From NCBI GenBank assembly GCA_018806915.1, contig JAGKQI010000094.1:1054001-1118000 (forward strand): DNA of 64,000 nt, given 5' to 3'. A program made the translations under genes and the position numbers. The stretch is from Phytophthora colocasiae. Its lineage: Eukaryota; Oomycota; Peronosporomycetes; Peronosporales; Peronosporaceae. Positions 41,229 through 54,087 of the stretch are shown one piece after another (the stretch's first letter is position 1; each line of letters starts with the position of its first letter). Below the pieces are notes generated by a model. It did no database searches, was not told where the DNA came from, and saw only the letters and a list, made by a program, of their open reading frames with translations.

Positions 41229-43712
<2,484 letters not shown>

Positions 43713-44074
43713 GCGATACGATCTTGGAGCAGCGCGAGCGATTAAAGCAGATAAGAGTCGTTGGATACAGGAGAAGGATAAGTGCGAGAACGCAAGCGCA
43801 TGCAGGATACGAATGCTTTCTAATACACTATTGCCATGCTTGTTGCCCGACATTAACTTGATCGATGTGTCAACAGTGTAGCCATCTCCAGTCGAACTTA
43901 GTGTACCGTACACACGACGCATCACTACAACTGGCGACATCAAGGGAGAAAAACCGATCGCCAGCTCGGAAGCTTCTCTCGTCCAGCCTCTCTCCGTCCT
44001 TCAGCGCTTCTCACTGCCTTCGTATCTTGTAGAGAAGACTCTCAGCTCTCTGTCGGTATCAATTTCTCTGCAGT

Positions 44075-47000
44075 ATGGGCAACGCGGCGCCTCGTGCGCA
44101 GCCGCAAAGCGTTCTGGACAGCGCGTCCCAATACCGAACCTTCCTAATGGACTACACGCCTCGCTCCATGGACATGATGTTCGGCAGTTTAATTGGCGAC
44201 GGCAAATTCCTCAAGAGCATCTCGTGCAAGTGCGATGAAGGCCATTTGGTGGTGAAAATATACCGGAAATACGATGAACGGGAATCCTTAACCAGTGCAG
44301 AAGTGGCGCTACGTCGGCTGGCACTCGCCTTCTCCGTGGAACAGCAGCCCAATGTGATCCCGTACGCAGATTTCCAGCTCTCCAACAAGTACAATGTGGC
44401 CTTTATGGTGCGGCAGTACTTTGCGTCGAACCTGTACGACAGAATCTGCTCTAGACCATTCCTTACGATGGTGGAAAAGAAGTGGATCGCCTTTCAGATC
44501 CTCCGAGCTTTGGAACAGAGCCATGCCAAGGGAATTTGCCATGGAGATATTAAACAGGAGAACGTTATGGTCACTAGTTGGAACTGGGTCTTCCTGACGG
44601 ATTTTGCGCCGTTTAAACCCACTTACATCCCAGAAGACGACCCGGCAGACTACAATTACTACTTTTGCGCCATTGACGCCACAAGACGCGGCTGCAGCGT
44701 TGCACCCGAGAGATTTTACGGCAAAGGATCCACGTCAGGAGTAGCTATTGGATCCACCCCAGGTAGTGCAGTGAACTCCACGAAGACTCCGGACGCTGCC
44801 ATGATGTTGTCGAAGATGGCTGACAGTGAAGTTACAGTGGAGGAAGTGGACAAACAGATCTCAGCTATGGGCATGGGCAATGCACCCACCATGCAGTTGC
44901 CTCCGTCTACAACGTTCAGTGGCAGTGCACCATCCTCGTACTCTCGTTCACGTCGTGAAGGCAATTTACTGGAATCCATGGACATTTTCTCGGCCGGATG
45001 TGTGATTGCAGAGCTTTTCCTGGGTGGTAAGCCTCTTTTCGATCTACCGTCGCTCCTGAAGTATCGTACTGGAGACTCGGAGGCACTGAAGAACCAGTTG
45101 AAGAAGGTGGGTGATCCCAGGTTGGAAGAGATGCTACTACACATGCTACAGTTGGATCCAAATGCTCGACTATCAGCCAGCGGCTATCTGGCCAAGTACA
45201 CGAGTCCAAGCGGATTGTTTCCAACGTATTTCGACAACTTTTTGTTCCGGTTCCTGGTCCTGGTGCTCAGTCGTGGTGGAAAAGTACCGGACGCGCGCAT
45301 TCGGCTCGTGTGCAAATATTACGGACGGTTGGTGCGTGAGGTGGCCGGCGTTGAAGACCCAGAGAGCGAAGAATTCTTTAAGCTCCGTCTCAAGGAAGGA
45401 TACGGCTCTGATCGGTTAGCAACAGCCACTGGAGATGGTCAGCAGACGCATGTGGCACAGCGTGTACTGGAAGAACTGGTACAGAAAATTCCTACTAAGC
45501 TCGACAAGCAGAAGGCTGAACGAGACAATGCTGCGATCGCAAAGCTGCAGAAAATCAAAGATAAAGAGAACAATATGCGCGGACTCAGTGGCACCTTACA
45601 GAAGAAGAAGATCGAGAAGCTCCACGATCAGTACAACGCTCTTACACAGAAAAAAAAGAACTCGCTGCTGCTTGACTATGCTCGCGAACCCTCCACCGGC
45701 CGATTGGACGAGGAAACGTCGGAGGATACCAAGGACGAAGATGGGATGGAAATGAATGGTTCTTCTTCACTGAAAACAAACCCATCTACGCTGCCACCTC
45801 ACTCCAGCAAGACGCGAACGGTGAAGCCACCGACATACCCTGGCAGTGAGCCGTGGCCTCAGGATCGCAACGGCATTGTCATCATTCTATCACTGATCTG
45901 TTCAAGTCTGCGTCATGTTCAAGTTCCCGAATCGAAGCTCACTGCCTTGTATCTTATCCGTGCGCTAGGTCAATTCACAAGTGATGAAGCTCGACTACAG
46001 CGCCTGGTTCCTTACCTACTGGAGGTTATTGACGACCCAAGCGCGACTGTGCGTGCCTTGGCACTTCGGACGATCACGTATTTGCTTTCGTTAGTGGAGT
46101 CCTTTCCCCTTGCTGATGCCTCCGTGTTCCCGCAGTATGTGCTCCCCGCTATGGTCCCTTTCCAGTCGGATCCGGACGAGTTGGTGCGCATCACATTTGC
46201 TGAATGCCTCCCACAGCTGGCCGAAACGAGCCGTCGCTTCTTGGAGGTCGCTCATGCTATGAAGCAGAAGACGTTGTCGTCGTCGGGCTCTTCCACTTCC
46301 CTGTCTGCGGCGTCAACGCGGGGAAACGAATCAACTGCTCCAAGCACATTGTACTTGGCCTCCAGCAGTTTCGACAAGGAACTGAGCGTGCTGCACAAGA
46401 TGATCTCCCGCTTTGTGATCCAGCTCACGACTCCGGACCAGAAAGCCTCGTCTTCGCTCGTTAAACGCGCGTTGCTGGTGGATATTACGCGATTGTGCGT
46501 GTTCTTTGGATTGGATCGCACACTGGACGTGGTGCTGCCACAGCTCATTACGTTCCTTAACGATCCCGACTGGGAATTACGTGGAGCTTTTTTCGACTAC
46601 ATCGTTGGTGTGTGCTCGTTTGTGGGTCCAATGACGGTGGAGCAGAACATCCTTCCGTGTATTGAACAGGCGCTTTTCGACGTGCAGGAGATTGTGATCA
46701 CGAAGGCCGTGGAATGTCTTACAGGGCTGTGCCAGCTCGGACTCTTCCAGAACAAGATCAGTACGCTCGTGGAAAAGGCTCGAATGACGTGCTCGTTGCT
46801 GCTGCATCCTAGCTGGTGGATCCGCGACGCCGTGTTGAAGTTGATGGGCGAGATTGCATTGAAATTGCGCAGTGTGGACGCCAATGTGTTCCTGAGTCCT
46901 TTGCTTCGACCCTTTTTAAGAAAAACCATGGTGTTTTTACCCGACGAGAAAGTTAGCGATGTCACCAAGCGCCTTCGAGGCTGCTGCCGTCCCCATGTAT

Positions 47001-50000
47001 CCCGAGAGACATTTGATCGTGCACTGCTAGCGTCCTCGTCCTCATATGGGCTGAATGAAGTCATCACTGAGATGGAGAGGTCTGTTTTACAAGCCCCGGA
47101 TGACAGTGACGACGATATAATCCCAACCACTCCCTTGACTCCAATGACAACGACTTCACGCGAATCCCTGGAAGAACCGATCGACCTGTCGAGGAACCGA
47201 AGGAATAGAGATCCTTTGCTGAGCACGGATTCGCTCGACGGGTACGGAATAGCTCGTCAGCAGTCGTCAGGTGCTGCTGTGGCGTCTTCTGCTGCGGAGA
47301 CAGCGGAGACGATCTCGAATAGCGTGGACAGCATGTCTTCCATCTACGACCAGCGCAGGAATGAGATTCAGTCCTTAAAACTGATGCAGCAGTACGTGTC
47401 AATCGCCTCGATGCAAATGCGGAGTAAGTTGGAAATGGCCAAGACGGAGCAGGCGGCACGTATGCAAGGACCTTCCAAGAGCGATCGTGTTGGCTCTCCT
47501 CACGGTTCAGTGACTAATACGTCTGTGAGTGTCGGAAGTGCTGCTTCTAGTAGCAGCAATCCGTTTGCTCGCAAACTGTCGCGTTCGCACCTTCGCGTGC
47601 TTTTCGTGCCGGATATGCGCTTTGCGCTCTCGACAGCTCCACCTTTGAAGGCTAACAACTTCGGGATCCCGTCATCTTCCTCAGCTGCGGCCAGCAGTGC
47701 TGCCTCGACATCTGCAGCCTCAACTTCGACAGCTTTAGTGACGAAATCTCGCTCACATACAGCAGGCAGCTCGCCATCGCATCGTGGAGGACCGACAACA
47801 TCAGCAGCTTCGAATGGCTCGTTGATGGGGACTCCTTCGTTGGATAGTCTCTCTTTGTCGCACGTGGGCAAGATGTACAGCCTTGTGGAGCCCAGCACGC
47901 CCATTTCTCCATCGACGATCACTATGACGGGTCCGTCCTCGGTGGTTCCTCCTGGTTCAATATCCTCCGGCCTGGAAGACTCGGGGCTTAGTCAAATTGA
48001 CGCCAACCACTTCGCCCCAACAAGTGGAGGAGTTATGGTAAGTATGCTCAACATGAACATGCGAGATATGTACGGCGGAGACGGAATGAGCAGCTTGCTG
48101 GACCCACATCATCACCCAGTGCACTCTTCACCCGTGTCTCCTCCTAGGCAGAGGATGGTCAAGAAGGCGCACACGACGTACCACCACTACTTCGCGTTCA
48201 AGGAGTCAGCGATGGATCCGGCTCTAGGAAACCCTCGCAAGTTGTTGGCCCGGCTGAATGCGCTTGGGATCCCTCCCTTACCACCTGATCTTGGTGCTCT
48301 ACGACTTTCTGATGGATCGGCGTATTCTATCTACAGTCACGCTTCAAGTCCGTATTGTTTGACTGGTGGAAGCATTGGAGGCACCGGCCTTGGAAATGGA
48401 GCACCTGGCAGCGAAAGAGGAGGTGCAAGCGCTTCCAGTGTAACTTCGTCTCCGATTCAGGTTGGTAGTGGTACGTACCCTCCAGGCGGAAGTAGTGCTT
48501 TTAATGCAGCGGCGGCAGCTGCTGCAGCCATTAACGGAGGTGTGACGCCAGGAAACTTTGGGAGTGGGAGCAATAGCACCGGCCCTGGAAGCAGTTCAGG
48601 CAGCGTCAACGGAGTCAGCAGCAGCGGTGGGTACCCCAGTTCCTCCTACCGCAATTGGCAGCCACGCAAGAACGTGTTGGTGGCGGAATTAGCAGAGCAT
48701 TCCGGTGCTGTCACGCGCGTGAACGCTGCGCAAGATTACAGCTTTTTGGCCTCTGCTTCGAACGATGGCACGGTGAAGATCTGGTCCGTGCGGTCGTTGC
48801 AGCACAGTGTGAACCAGGGATCGCGCTGCACGTACGACGGCCAGGGCGGTGTGATCACCGATATGAAGGTACTGACCAACAGCCACTCGGTGGCCTCTGC
48901 GTCAAGTGACGGAACCGTTCACGTCTTCCGTGTGGATAAGGTCAATTCTGTGGGTGGGAACGTGCAAGCTACTGGCATCAAGGAGCTGCGTGCGAACAAC
49001 AGCGCTGTCATGGCCATAGACTACCTGAACAACGTCACTGAGGCTTTACTGCTTTATGCTACTCGAGATGGCAGGATCCACGCGTGGGATATGCGCATGC
49101 GGCGTGAGGCCTGGACGCTCAATGTTTCCCCCGAACTTGGCTACATCACGTGCATCACGCATTCGCTTGATGTGAGCTGGCTAGCAGTTGGAACAAGTCG
49201 GGGCTTCATCTGTCTGTGGGACCTGCGCTTCCTCGTGCTGATCCGCATCTGGCGCCACTCATCTCATCGAGCAATCCACCGACTTCAGCCCTGCTTGGGC
49301 CTCCCCAACACGCTCCAACTGGAGGAGACGTCGGTCCCGCTGGTGTTTGTGGCGGCAGGCGACAGTGAAGTGGCTGTGTTCGACCTCAGCATTGGTGCCT
49401 GTCGTGCTGTCTTCCGTACACTGGAAGCACAGGCATCCGAGGCGGACGCCTGTAAGTGCCCGACACTACTGCACGTGGCCATCCCACATCGCAGTCGAAG
49501 TGTGTTGGGCAGCTTCCTGGGCATCTTAGGGATCGCGACAGCGTTTGATGAGATCGACACGTTGCCGCTCAGTGAAGAGCCCAGCGTTCGAGCGATGTTG
49601 TGTCCGTCCCTGCATCTGCGAGGCATTGGGGACGCCTTGATCACCGGTGGAGAAGACCGACAACTGCGCTATTGGGACATCCGCAACGGCAAGCAGTCGT
49701 ACACGATCTGCGGCAATGGAGAGGCTAAGTCCTTCTACGACAACCAGGCGCCGCCGAACGATTGGTGGCGTATGAATCCATCGTCTTCTTCGTCCGCAGC
49801 TTCACAACGCCACGGAAGCGTACCAGCAGCACCATCAGCGACGACAGCCGACATCACGAAGCCTGAGAAGGCCTGGAGACAACTGAGTCCGCCAATTATC
49901 ACTGTCTGCCAGGACTCGTCCTTCTACTCATCTCCAGGTGGCGTCGCAACTTCAGGTGGCGGTGGAGTGGAGTCAGCTATCAGTATGGAGCGGAGAGGCC

Positions 50001-50131
50001 TTGTACCACCGTCACCAGCCCACACAGACTGCATCCTGGACCTGACGCTGGTCGAACTTGGAAGCAGCCAGAATCCGAGCCCCATGCTTGTGTCTAGTGG
50101 CCGTGACGCACTCATCAAGGTGTGGAAGTAA
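44075..50131 (+). CDS. VPS15: VPS15/PIK3R4 regulatory kinase
   Basis: A single 2,018-aa frame from ATG 44075. It begins MGNAAPRAQ, a good N-myristoylation signal. The kinase-like domain (about 25-360) has the VPS15 hallmarks: FLKSISCKCDEGHLVVKIY, HGDIKQENVMVTSWNWVFLTDFAPFKP (HGD instead of HRD, DFA instead of DFG) and GCSVAPERF. It carries a serine-rich insertion before DIFSAGCVIAELFLGG. HEAT repeats span about 600-1000. A low-complexity serine/glycine region (about 1000-1530) and WD40 repeats to the end follow (ASNDGTVKIWSVRSL, GFICLWDLRFL, ITGGEDRQLRYWDIRNG, SSGRDALIKVWK). It scaffolds VPS34 PI3-kinase for endosomal sorting and autophagy. Human and yeast forms are about 1,360-1,450 aa; the extra length is in the linkers. 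Confidence 0.95.
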   Translation: MGNAAPRAQPQSVLDSASQYRTFLMDYTPRSMDMMFGSLIGDGKFLKSISCKCDEGHLVVKIYRKYDERESLTSAEVALRRLALAFSVEQQPNVIPYADFQLSNKYNVAFMVRQYFASNLYDRICSRPFLTMVEKKWIAFQILRALEQSHAKGICHGDIKQENVMVTSWNWVFLTDFAPFKPTYIPEDDPADYNYYFCAIDATRRGCSVAPERFYGKGSTSGVAIGSTPGSAVNSTKTPDAAMMLSKMADSEVTVEEVDKQISAMGMGNAPTMQLPPSTTFSGSAPSSYSRSRREGNLLESMDIFSAGCVIAELFLGGKPLFDLPSLLKYRTGDSEALKNQLKKVGDPRLEEMLLHMLQLDPNARLSASGYLAKYTSPSGLFPTYFDNFLFRFLVLVLSRGGKVPDARIRLVCKYYGRLVREVAGVEDPESEEFFKLRLKEGYGSDRLATATGDGQQTHVAQRVLEELVQKIPTKLDKQKAERDNAAIAKLQKIKDKENNMRGLSGTLQKKKIEKLHDQYNALTQKKKNSLLLDYAREPSTGRLDEETSEDTKDEDGMEMNGSSSLKTNPSTLPPHSSKTRTVKPPTYPGSEPWPQDRNGIVIILSLICSSLRHVQVPESKLTALYLIRALGQFTSDEARLQRLVPYLLEVIDDPSATVRALALRTITYLLSLVESFPLADASVFPQYVLPAMVPFQSDPDELVRITFAECLPQLAETSRRFLEVAHAMKQKTLSSSGSSTSLSAASTRGNESTAPSTLYLASSSFDKELSVLHKMISRFVIQLTTPDQKASSSLVKRALLVDITRLCVFFGLDRTLDVVLPQLITFLNDPDWELRGAFFDYIVGVCSFVGPMTVEQNILPCIEQALFDVQEIVITKAVECLTGLCQLGLFQNKISTLVEKARMTCSLLLHPSWWIRDAVLKLMGEIALKLRSVDANVFLSPLLRPFLRKTMVFLPDEKVSDVTKRLRGCCRPHVSRETFDRALLASSSSYGLNEVITEMERSVLQAPDDSDDDIIPTTPLTPMTTTSRESLEEPIDLSRNRRNRDPLLSTDSLDGYGIARQQSSGAAVASSAAETAETISNSVDSMSSIYDQRRNEIQSLKLMQQYVSIASMQMRSKLEMAKTEQAARMQGPSKSDRVGSPHGSVTNTSVSVGSAASSSSNPFARKLSRSHLRVLFVPDMRFALSTAPPLKANNFGIPSSSSAAASSAASTSAASTSTALVTKSRSHTAGSSPSHRGGPTTSAASNGSLMGTPSLDSLSLSHVGKMYSLVEPSTPISPSTITMTGPSSVVPPGSISSGLEDSGLSQIDANHFAPTSGGVMVSMLNMNMRDMYGGDGMSSLLDPHHHPVHSSPVSPPRQRMVKKAHTTYHHYFAFKESAMDPALGNPRKLLARLNALGIPPLPPDLGALRLSDGSAYSIYSHASSPYCLTGGSIGGTGLGNGAPGSERGGASASSVTSSPIQVGSGTYPPGGSSAFNAAAAAAAAINGGVTPGNFGSGSNSTGPGSSSGSVNGVSSSGGYPSSSYRNWQPRKNVLVAELAEHSGAVTRVNAAQDYSFLASASNDGTVKIWSVRSLQHSVNQGSRCTYDGQGGVITDMKVLTNSHSVASASSDGTVHVFRVDKVNSVGGNVQATGIKELRANNSAVMAIDYLNNVTEALLLYATRDGRIHAWDMRMRREAWTLNVSPELGYITCITHSLDVSWLAVGTSRGFICLWDLRFLVLIRIWRHSSHRAIHRLQPCLGLPNTLQLEETSVPLVFVAAGDSEVAVFDLSIGACRAVFRTLEAQASEADACKCPTLLHVAIPHRSRSVLGSFLGILGIATAFDEIDTLPLSEEPSVRAMLCPSLHLRGIGDALITGGEDRQLRYWDIRNGKQSYTICGNGEAKSFYDNQAPPNDWWRMNPSSSSSAASQRHGSVPAAPSATTADITKPEKAWRQLSPPIITVCQDSSFYSSPGGVATSGGGGVESAISMERRGLVPPSPAHTDCILDLTLVELGSSQNPSPMLVSSGRDALIKVWK

Positions 50132-50233
50132 GCAGAGTATTAAGTGATGAGCTAAGGCAAGTAATGAACAGCATTGAATGGAAAAAAAACAACACAAGAA
50201 TAGGAAATGACTCAAGTCTTAAGAGCTGGACGT

Positions 50234-51091
50234 TCACCGCTTCTTGTTGCGTTTGTTGCCTCCGCCCTGTTGGCGCTTCATCTTGAGCTTCTTGTTGAGT
50301 TTGCTTACAGCCGAACCACCGCCATCTCCGTCCTCAGCTCCACGTTTCTTGCCCGTGACAGCTCCTCCATGTCCCTTTTTGCCCAGCATCGCCTTACGAG
50401 AAGCCTTTGCTTCCTTGAGCTTCGCACGCTTAGACGGTAGAGCTTTGCCCTTGCGCTGCTGCTGTATTCTCTGAAAGAGAGTCAGATGAGGCTCCTCTTT
50501 CTTCCTCTTCTGTCGGAACGCGGGGTGATTGGGCCTCTCAGCTTCTTCTTCATCATCCGAAGGCTCCAGATCACTGCCACTGCCCTCACTGTCACTCTGC
50601 AGATCCCCCACTGACGTCGTGACGGTCACCACGTCTCCAAATTTACCCTGGGTGAAGTCGTCATTAAACGTCATGACTTTAGTGACCGCCTTGGCTCCTC
50701 CCAGCACCGGTTTTTCTTCTTCATCGTCACTTTCGTCTTCACTTTCTTCTTCTTCACTTCCCTCTTCTTCTTCTTCTTCTTCTTCTAGTAGATTTAATTC
50801 CTTCAGCTTCTCCTTCTGCTCTTCTCGTCTCTGCTTCTTGGCCTCTAATTGTCTCTTCTTCACCTTGTAAGCCTCCATGTCCAGCCCAAAGCGGCGTCGC
50901 TCCTGCTTCCTCTTGTGGAAACCGGTCAAGTATTCCTTGCGTTTATCCGGATCGAACGTCACAACCAGCTTCGACTTCTTGCGCTTATTAGGGTTTGCTC
51001 CCAGTCCAGTAGATCCTCGAGCTAGCTTCGCCTTGCCTACAGCCCCACGCTTTCCCTGACGGGACGTCGCTCCATGCGTTGCAGGTGCCAT
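50234..51091 (-). CDS. NOL12: NOL12/RRP17-like nucleolar protein
   Basis: 285 aa from ATG 51091 (a GTG three codons earlier is not needed). Residues about 30-90 carry the family core KLVVTFDPDKRKEYLTGFHK, QERRRFGLDMEAYKVKKRQL and a long charged helix (EAKKQRREEQKEKLKEL). These match the NOL12/Nop25/RRP17 family of rRNA-processing nucleases. A long acidic E/D run follows (about 105-130) and the C-terminus is strongly basic (KLKMKRQQGGGNKRNKKR), fitting a nucleolar protein. It acts in pre-60S rRNA 5' processing by homology. It is convergent with VPS15, only about 100 bp away. Confidence 0.72.
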   Translation of the reverse strand: MAPATHGATSRQGKRGAVGKAKLARGSTGLGANPNKRKKSKLVVTFDPDKRKEYLTGFHKRKQERRRFGLDMEAYKVKKRQLEAKKQRREEQKEKLKELNLLEEEEEEEEGSEEEESEDESDDEEEKPVLGGAKAVTKVMTFNDDFTQGKFGDVVTVTTSVGDLQSDSEGSGSDLEPSDDEEEAERPNHPAFRQKRKKEEPHLTLFQRIQQQRKGKALPSKRAKLKEAKASRKAMLGKKGHGGAVTGKKRGAEDGDGGGSAVSKLNKKLKMKRQQGGGNKRNKKR

Positions 51092-51287
51092 TTCCTCCAC
51101 TAAATGACTCGGTTACCAGTCAAACTATGTCCGGATAATCCTTCCAGTTTGAGTAGTACAGTATACAATATATTGTATAATTAAAAAAAACTTTGGACTA
51201 TTTTAGCATACTGGAAACAAGTATGGAAAATGTACCCTGGTTACGTTTTTCCGTCGTGGGTTCGCTTCATCAAAAGTCATTACAAGT

Positions 51288-53942
51288 ATGAGCGAAGGTT
51301 CGGGGGTACAACCGCTGCCGTTCGTGCTGGTGGACGATGACGGAGGCTTCCGCGTGAACCCGGAGGCGTGCGCAGTGCTGGAGAAGGTCAAGACGAGGCT
51401 CGTTGTGGTGGCGGTGGCGGGTCTGTACCGTACAGGCAAGAGTTTCCTGCTCAATCTTCTAGTGCAGGGCTTGTCCGGGTCAGATCCGGGTCAGGAGACC
51501 CCAAAAGAGTCGGGATTCGCTGTGGGGGCAACAGTTAATGCATGTACGAAAGGTATTTGGATGTGGGGACGCCCCATCCCCCTGGACGAAGATACCAGTA
51601 TACTGTTCTTGGACACGGAAGGACTCGGGTCGGTTGACCGAGAACAGACCCACGACACGAGGATCTTCGCTCTGGCTCTGCTCTTAGCGTCCAACTTCGT
51701 CTACAACAGCCGTGGAGTTATCGATGGTAACGCCATTGAGGACCTTTCTCTCGTGGTTAATTTGTCCAAGCATATCCAAACTTCTTCTTCGAACAAGGAC
51801 GCAACTGGCAATGCAGACAGACTTCACGAGTTCTTCCCCAGCTTCATGTGGGTTGTGAGGGATTTCACGCTGCAATTGCTGGACAATGGCAAACCTATTT
51901 CGTCCAAACAGTACTTGGAGAACGCTCTGCAGCCTACGGGAGGATACAGTGACGACGCAGTGGAGAAAGACCAGATTCGAGCGTTGTTAAGTGATTTCTT
52001 CCGACACAGAGACTGTGTCACGTTGGTGAGACCTGTGGACGATGAACAGAAGCTCAGGAACCTGCCACAAGTGCCTTACGATGAGCTGAGAGAAGAATTC
52101 CGAGCCAGCTTCGAGAGTTTACGCAAGAGATTGTTTGGCAAGGCGAAACCTAAGAGTATGTTCGGCAAACCGCTCAATGGAGCCATGTTCGTAAACCTGG
52201 CGGGGTCATATGTTGAAGCACTCAATAGTGGCAAGGCCCCTGTGATTTCTAGTGCTTGGAGTCGTGTTGTTCAGGCGCAGTGCCATGATGCACTTGAGGA
52301 CGCTGTTGAGAGATACAAAGCTGAGTTGCACTCGCGTGTACGCAGCTACGTTTCACCCCAACAGTACGAAGAAGACGCCAGTTTTGAAGTTGGAGCCGAG
52401 AAGCAGGACGAGCTTGACGTGGTGGACAATGGCCAGGGTAGCAACGCCATGTTCGACGAGCATGGAAACTTGCGGAGCGTGGCTCTACGTCCCGAGTTGG
52501 ACTTGCAGGATTCCATAGAGGAGGATCCGACAGCGCCAGAGAATGAGATGATCGACATCATGGAGAAGGATGCCGGTGCGTCTGGTAGCAGCGTGGAACG
52601 CACACGCTTGCCGTGCTCGGAGAACCGACTGAAGGACGTGCATCGATTGTGCAAGCGCTTGGCCAAGAAGAAACTGCGTGAGATTGTCGATGGAGACATG
52701 GGAGCAGATTCTGAAGCTGGGGGAGGTGACGATTACATGGCTCAGTTCCGTGCCACAGTGAACGCAGAATTCGACGCGTATCGCCAGCAGAATGCGGCCG
52801 CTTCCATGTCCTATTGCAGACATGTGTTGGGAGTTTTAAGCCGGCCAGGAACGGAGTATCTAGCTCATCCCGAGCAGCATCGCCAGAAGTCGGCCATGGA
52901 GCTGTTCCGTGAAACTCAGACCTTTCTGCAGGACGACCTGAGTAGAGTACACAAGGAATACTTTGCTCACGCGGTAGGCCCGTCCGCTGATTCCGCTTAC
53001 TGCGAGTTTGTGAGCCAGCGTGTGCTCTCCCAAGTCATTCAGCGTACGGAGAGCACAAATGCTGCACACATGACGGAGGTCCGAGCTCTTGAGAAGCAAA
53101 TGAATGATCTAAGTGTGAAGGTTGCAGTGGCGCAGGGGCAAGCAGGCGCGATGCAGGAGCTATCAGCACAACAGCAGCAGAAGTGTGAGCTAGGAGTGAA
53201 AGAGGCAGAGCAACGCTGTGCGGCGGAGCTGGCGACACTTCGCTCTACGCTGGAATTCAAGACGAACGAGCTGGAGCATATTCTGAATCACAACGCGACT
53301 ATGAAGCGGCTAGCGGATACCGCGCAGCAGGGTCAGTATCGAGCCACGGAGTTCGCGTCTTCGGCATTCGCACAGGTTTTGTGTGGATACCTCATCAAGC
53401 AACACATGGCCCCTGGAGCTGGTGGATCTGCCCGCGCTAAGTGGCAACAACGATACTTTGTCTTGCAGGGCCCTCAACTGAGCTTTTACGATACAAAGGA
53501 GGACTACGAGCGCTGCCGATCTGATAACCCTCCGATGGACGTGACAGGCTCCATTATCGAAGATAACTATGCGGTGCCGGAGGCTTTCAGCGTCTCCTTC
53601 CGCGACGACAAGTACTACCCGTTGCAGCTTCACGCCAAGTCTCGCGAAGTCAAACAGGAATGGGTGCGGAGTCTGCGCGCCGCTGCTGCTGGACGTTCTG
53701 CTGCTCAAGGAGGATCACGCAGTCATGCTTCTTCCAACTCATCCATGGGGTCCTCTGCTTTTGGTGATACTGGCAACTCGTCTTCGTCAGCGGCTTATCG
53801 AGGTGGACGAGAAGCACCTCCTAGCTATGCGGACTCAGCATCTTCTGCGTACCAAGGTGGGGGATATGCTTACGGAAACTCATCCTCGAACATGTACGGA
53901 CCTACTGGTGGAGCTGGTGGTAGTCGATACATGCAGATGTAG
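51288..53942 (+). CDS. guanylate-binding-type large GTPase with C-terminal PH domain
   Basis: 884 aa. The GBP/atlastin-type G domain carries P-loop GLYRTGKS (45-52), the switch region with T82/T87 (VGATVNACTKGIWMWG), G3 DTEGLG (109-114) and the GBP-specific RD pair (WVVRDF, 189-193). A helical middle (about 310-560) matches the GBP helical domain. A coiled coil (about 590-670, rich in Q/E) follows. Residues about 699-801 form a PH domain (GYLIKQHM...KWQQRYFVLQG..LSFYDTKED...HAKSREVKQEWVRSLRAA). The tail is S/G/Y-rich. GBPs self-assemble on membranes; a PH domain would target a phosphoinositide membrane directly instead of by a C-terminal lipid. The fusion is intronless in one continuous frame. 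Confidence 0.88.
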   Translation: MSEGSGVQPLPFVLVDDDGGFRVNPEACAVLEKVKTRLVVVAVAGLYRTGKSFLLNLLVQGLSGSDPGQETPKESGFAVGATVNACTKGIWMWGRPIPLDEDTSILFLDTEGLGSVDREQTHDTRIFALALLLASNFVYNSRGVIDGNAIEDLSLVVNLSKHIQTSSSNKDATGNADRLHEFFPSFMWVVRDFTLQLLDNGKPISSKQYLENALQPTGGYSDDAVEKDQIRALLSDFFRHRDCVTLVRPVDDEQKLRNLPQVPYDELREEFRASFESLRKRLFGKAKPKSMFGKPLNGAMFVNLAGSYVEALNSGKAPVISSAWSRVVQAQCHDALEDAVERYKAELHSRVRSYVSPQQYEEDASFEVGAEKQDELDVVDNGQGSNAMFDEHGNLRSVALRPELDLQDSIEEDPTAPENEMIDIMEKDAGASGSSVERTRLPCSENRLKDVHRLCKRLAKKKLREIVDGDMGADSEAGGGDDYMAQFRATVNAEFDAYRQQNAAASMSYCRHVLGVLSRPGTEYLAHPEQHRQKSAMELFRETQTFLQDDLSRVHKEYFAHAVGPSADSAYCEFVSQRVLSQVIQRTESTNAAHMTEVRALEKQMNDLSVKVAVAQGQAGAMQELSAQQQQKCELGVKEAEQRCAAELATLRSTLEFKTNELEHILNHNATMKRLADTAQQGQYRATEFASSAFAQVLCGYLIKQHMAPGAGGSARAKWQQRYFVLQGPQLSFYDTKEDYERCRSDNPPMDVTGSIIEDNYAVPEAFSVSFRDDKYYPLQLHAKSREVKQEWVRSLRAAAAGRSAAQGGSRSHASSNSSMGSSAFGDTGNSSSSAAYRGGREAPPSYADSASSAYQGGGYAYGNSSSNMYGPTGGAGGSRYMQM

Positions 53943-54087
53943 TCAAGTCTACGTAGAACGCAAGTGTCATGGATCAATTCGCACGTTTACCATTGATTTT
54001 TCCTCCTACAGTGAATACAGCCGTGAATGAAGCAATGCCGTCGGAAACGCTAGAACTTTACAGGCTTTAAGAACATCGAATTGCCTT

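Noticed and set aside
47500..47922. Alanine/glutamate-rich minus-strand frame within VPS15
   Set aside because: Lies opposite the serine-rich low-complexity linker; composition explains it.
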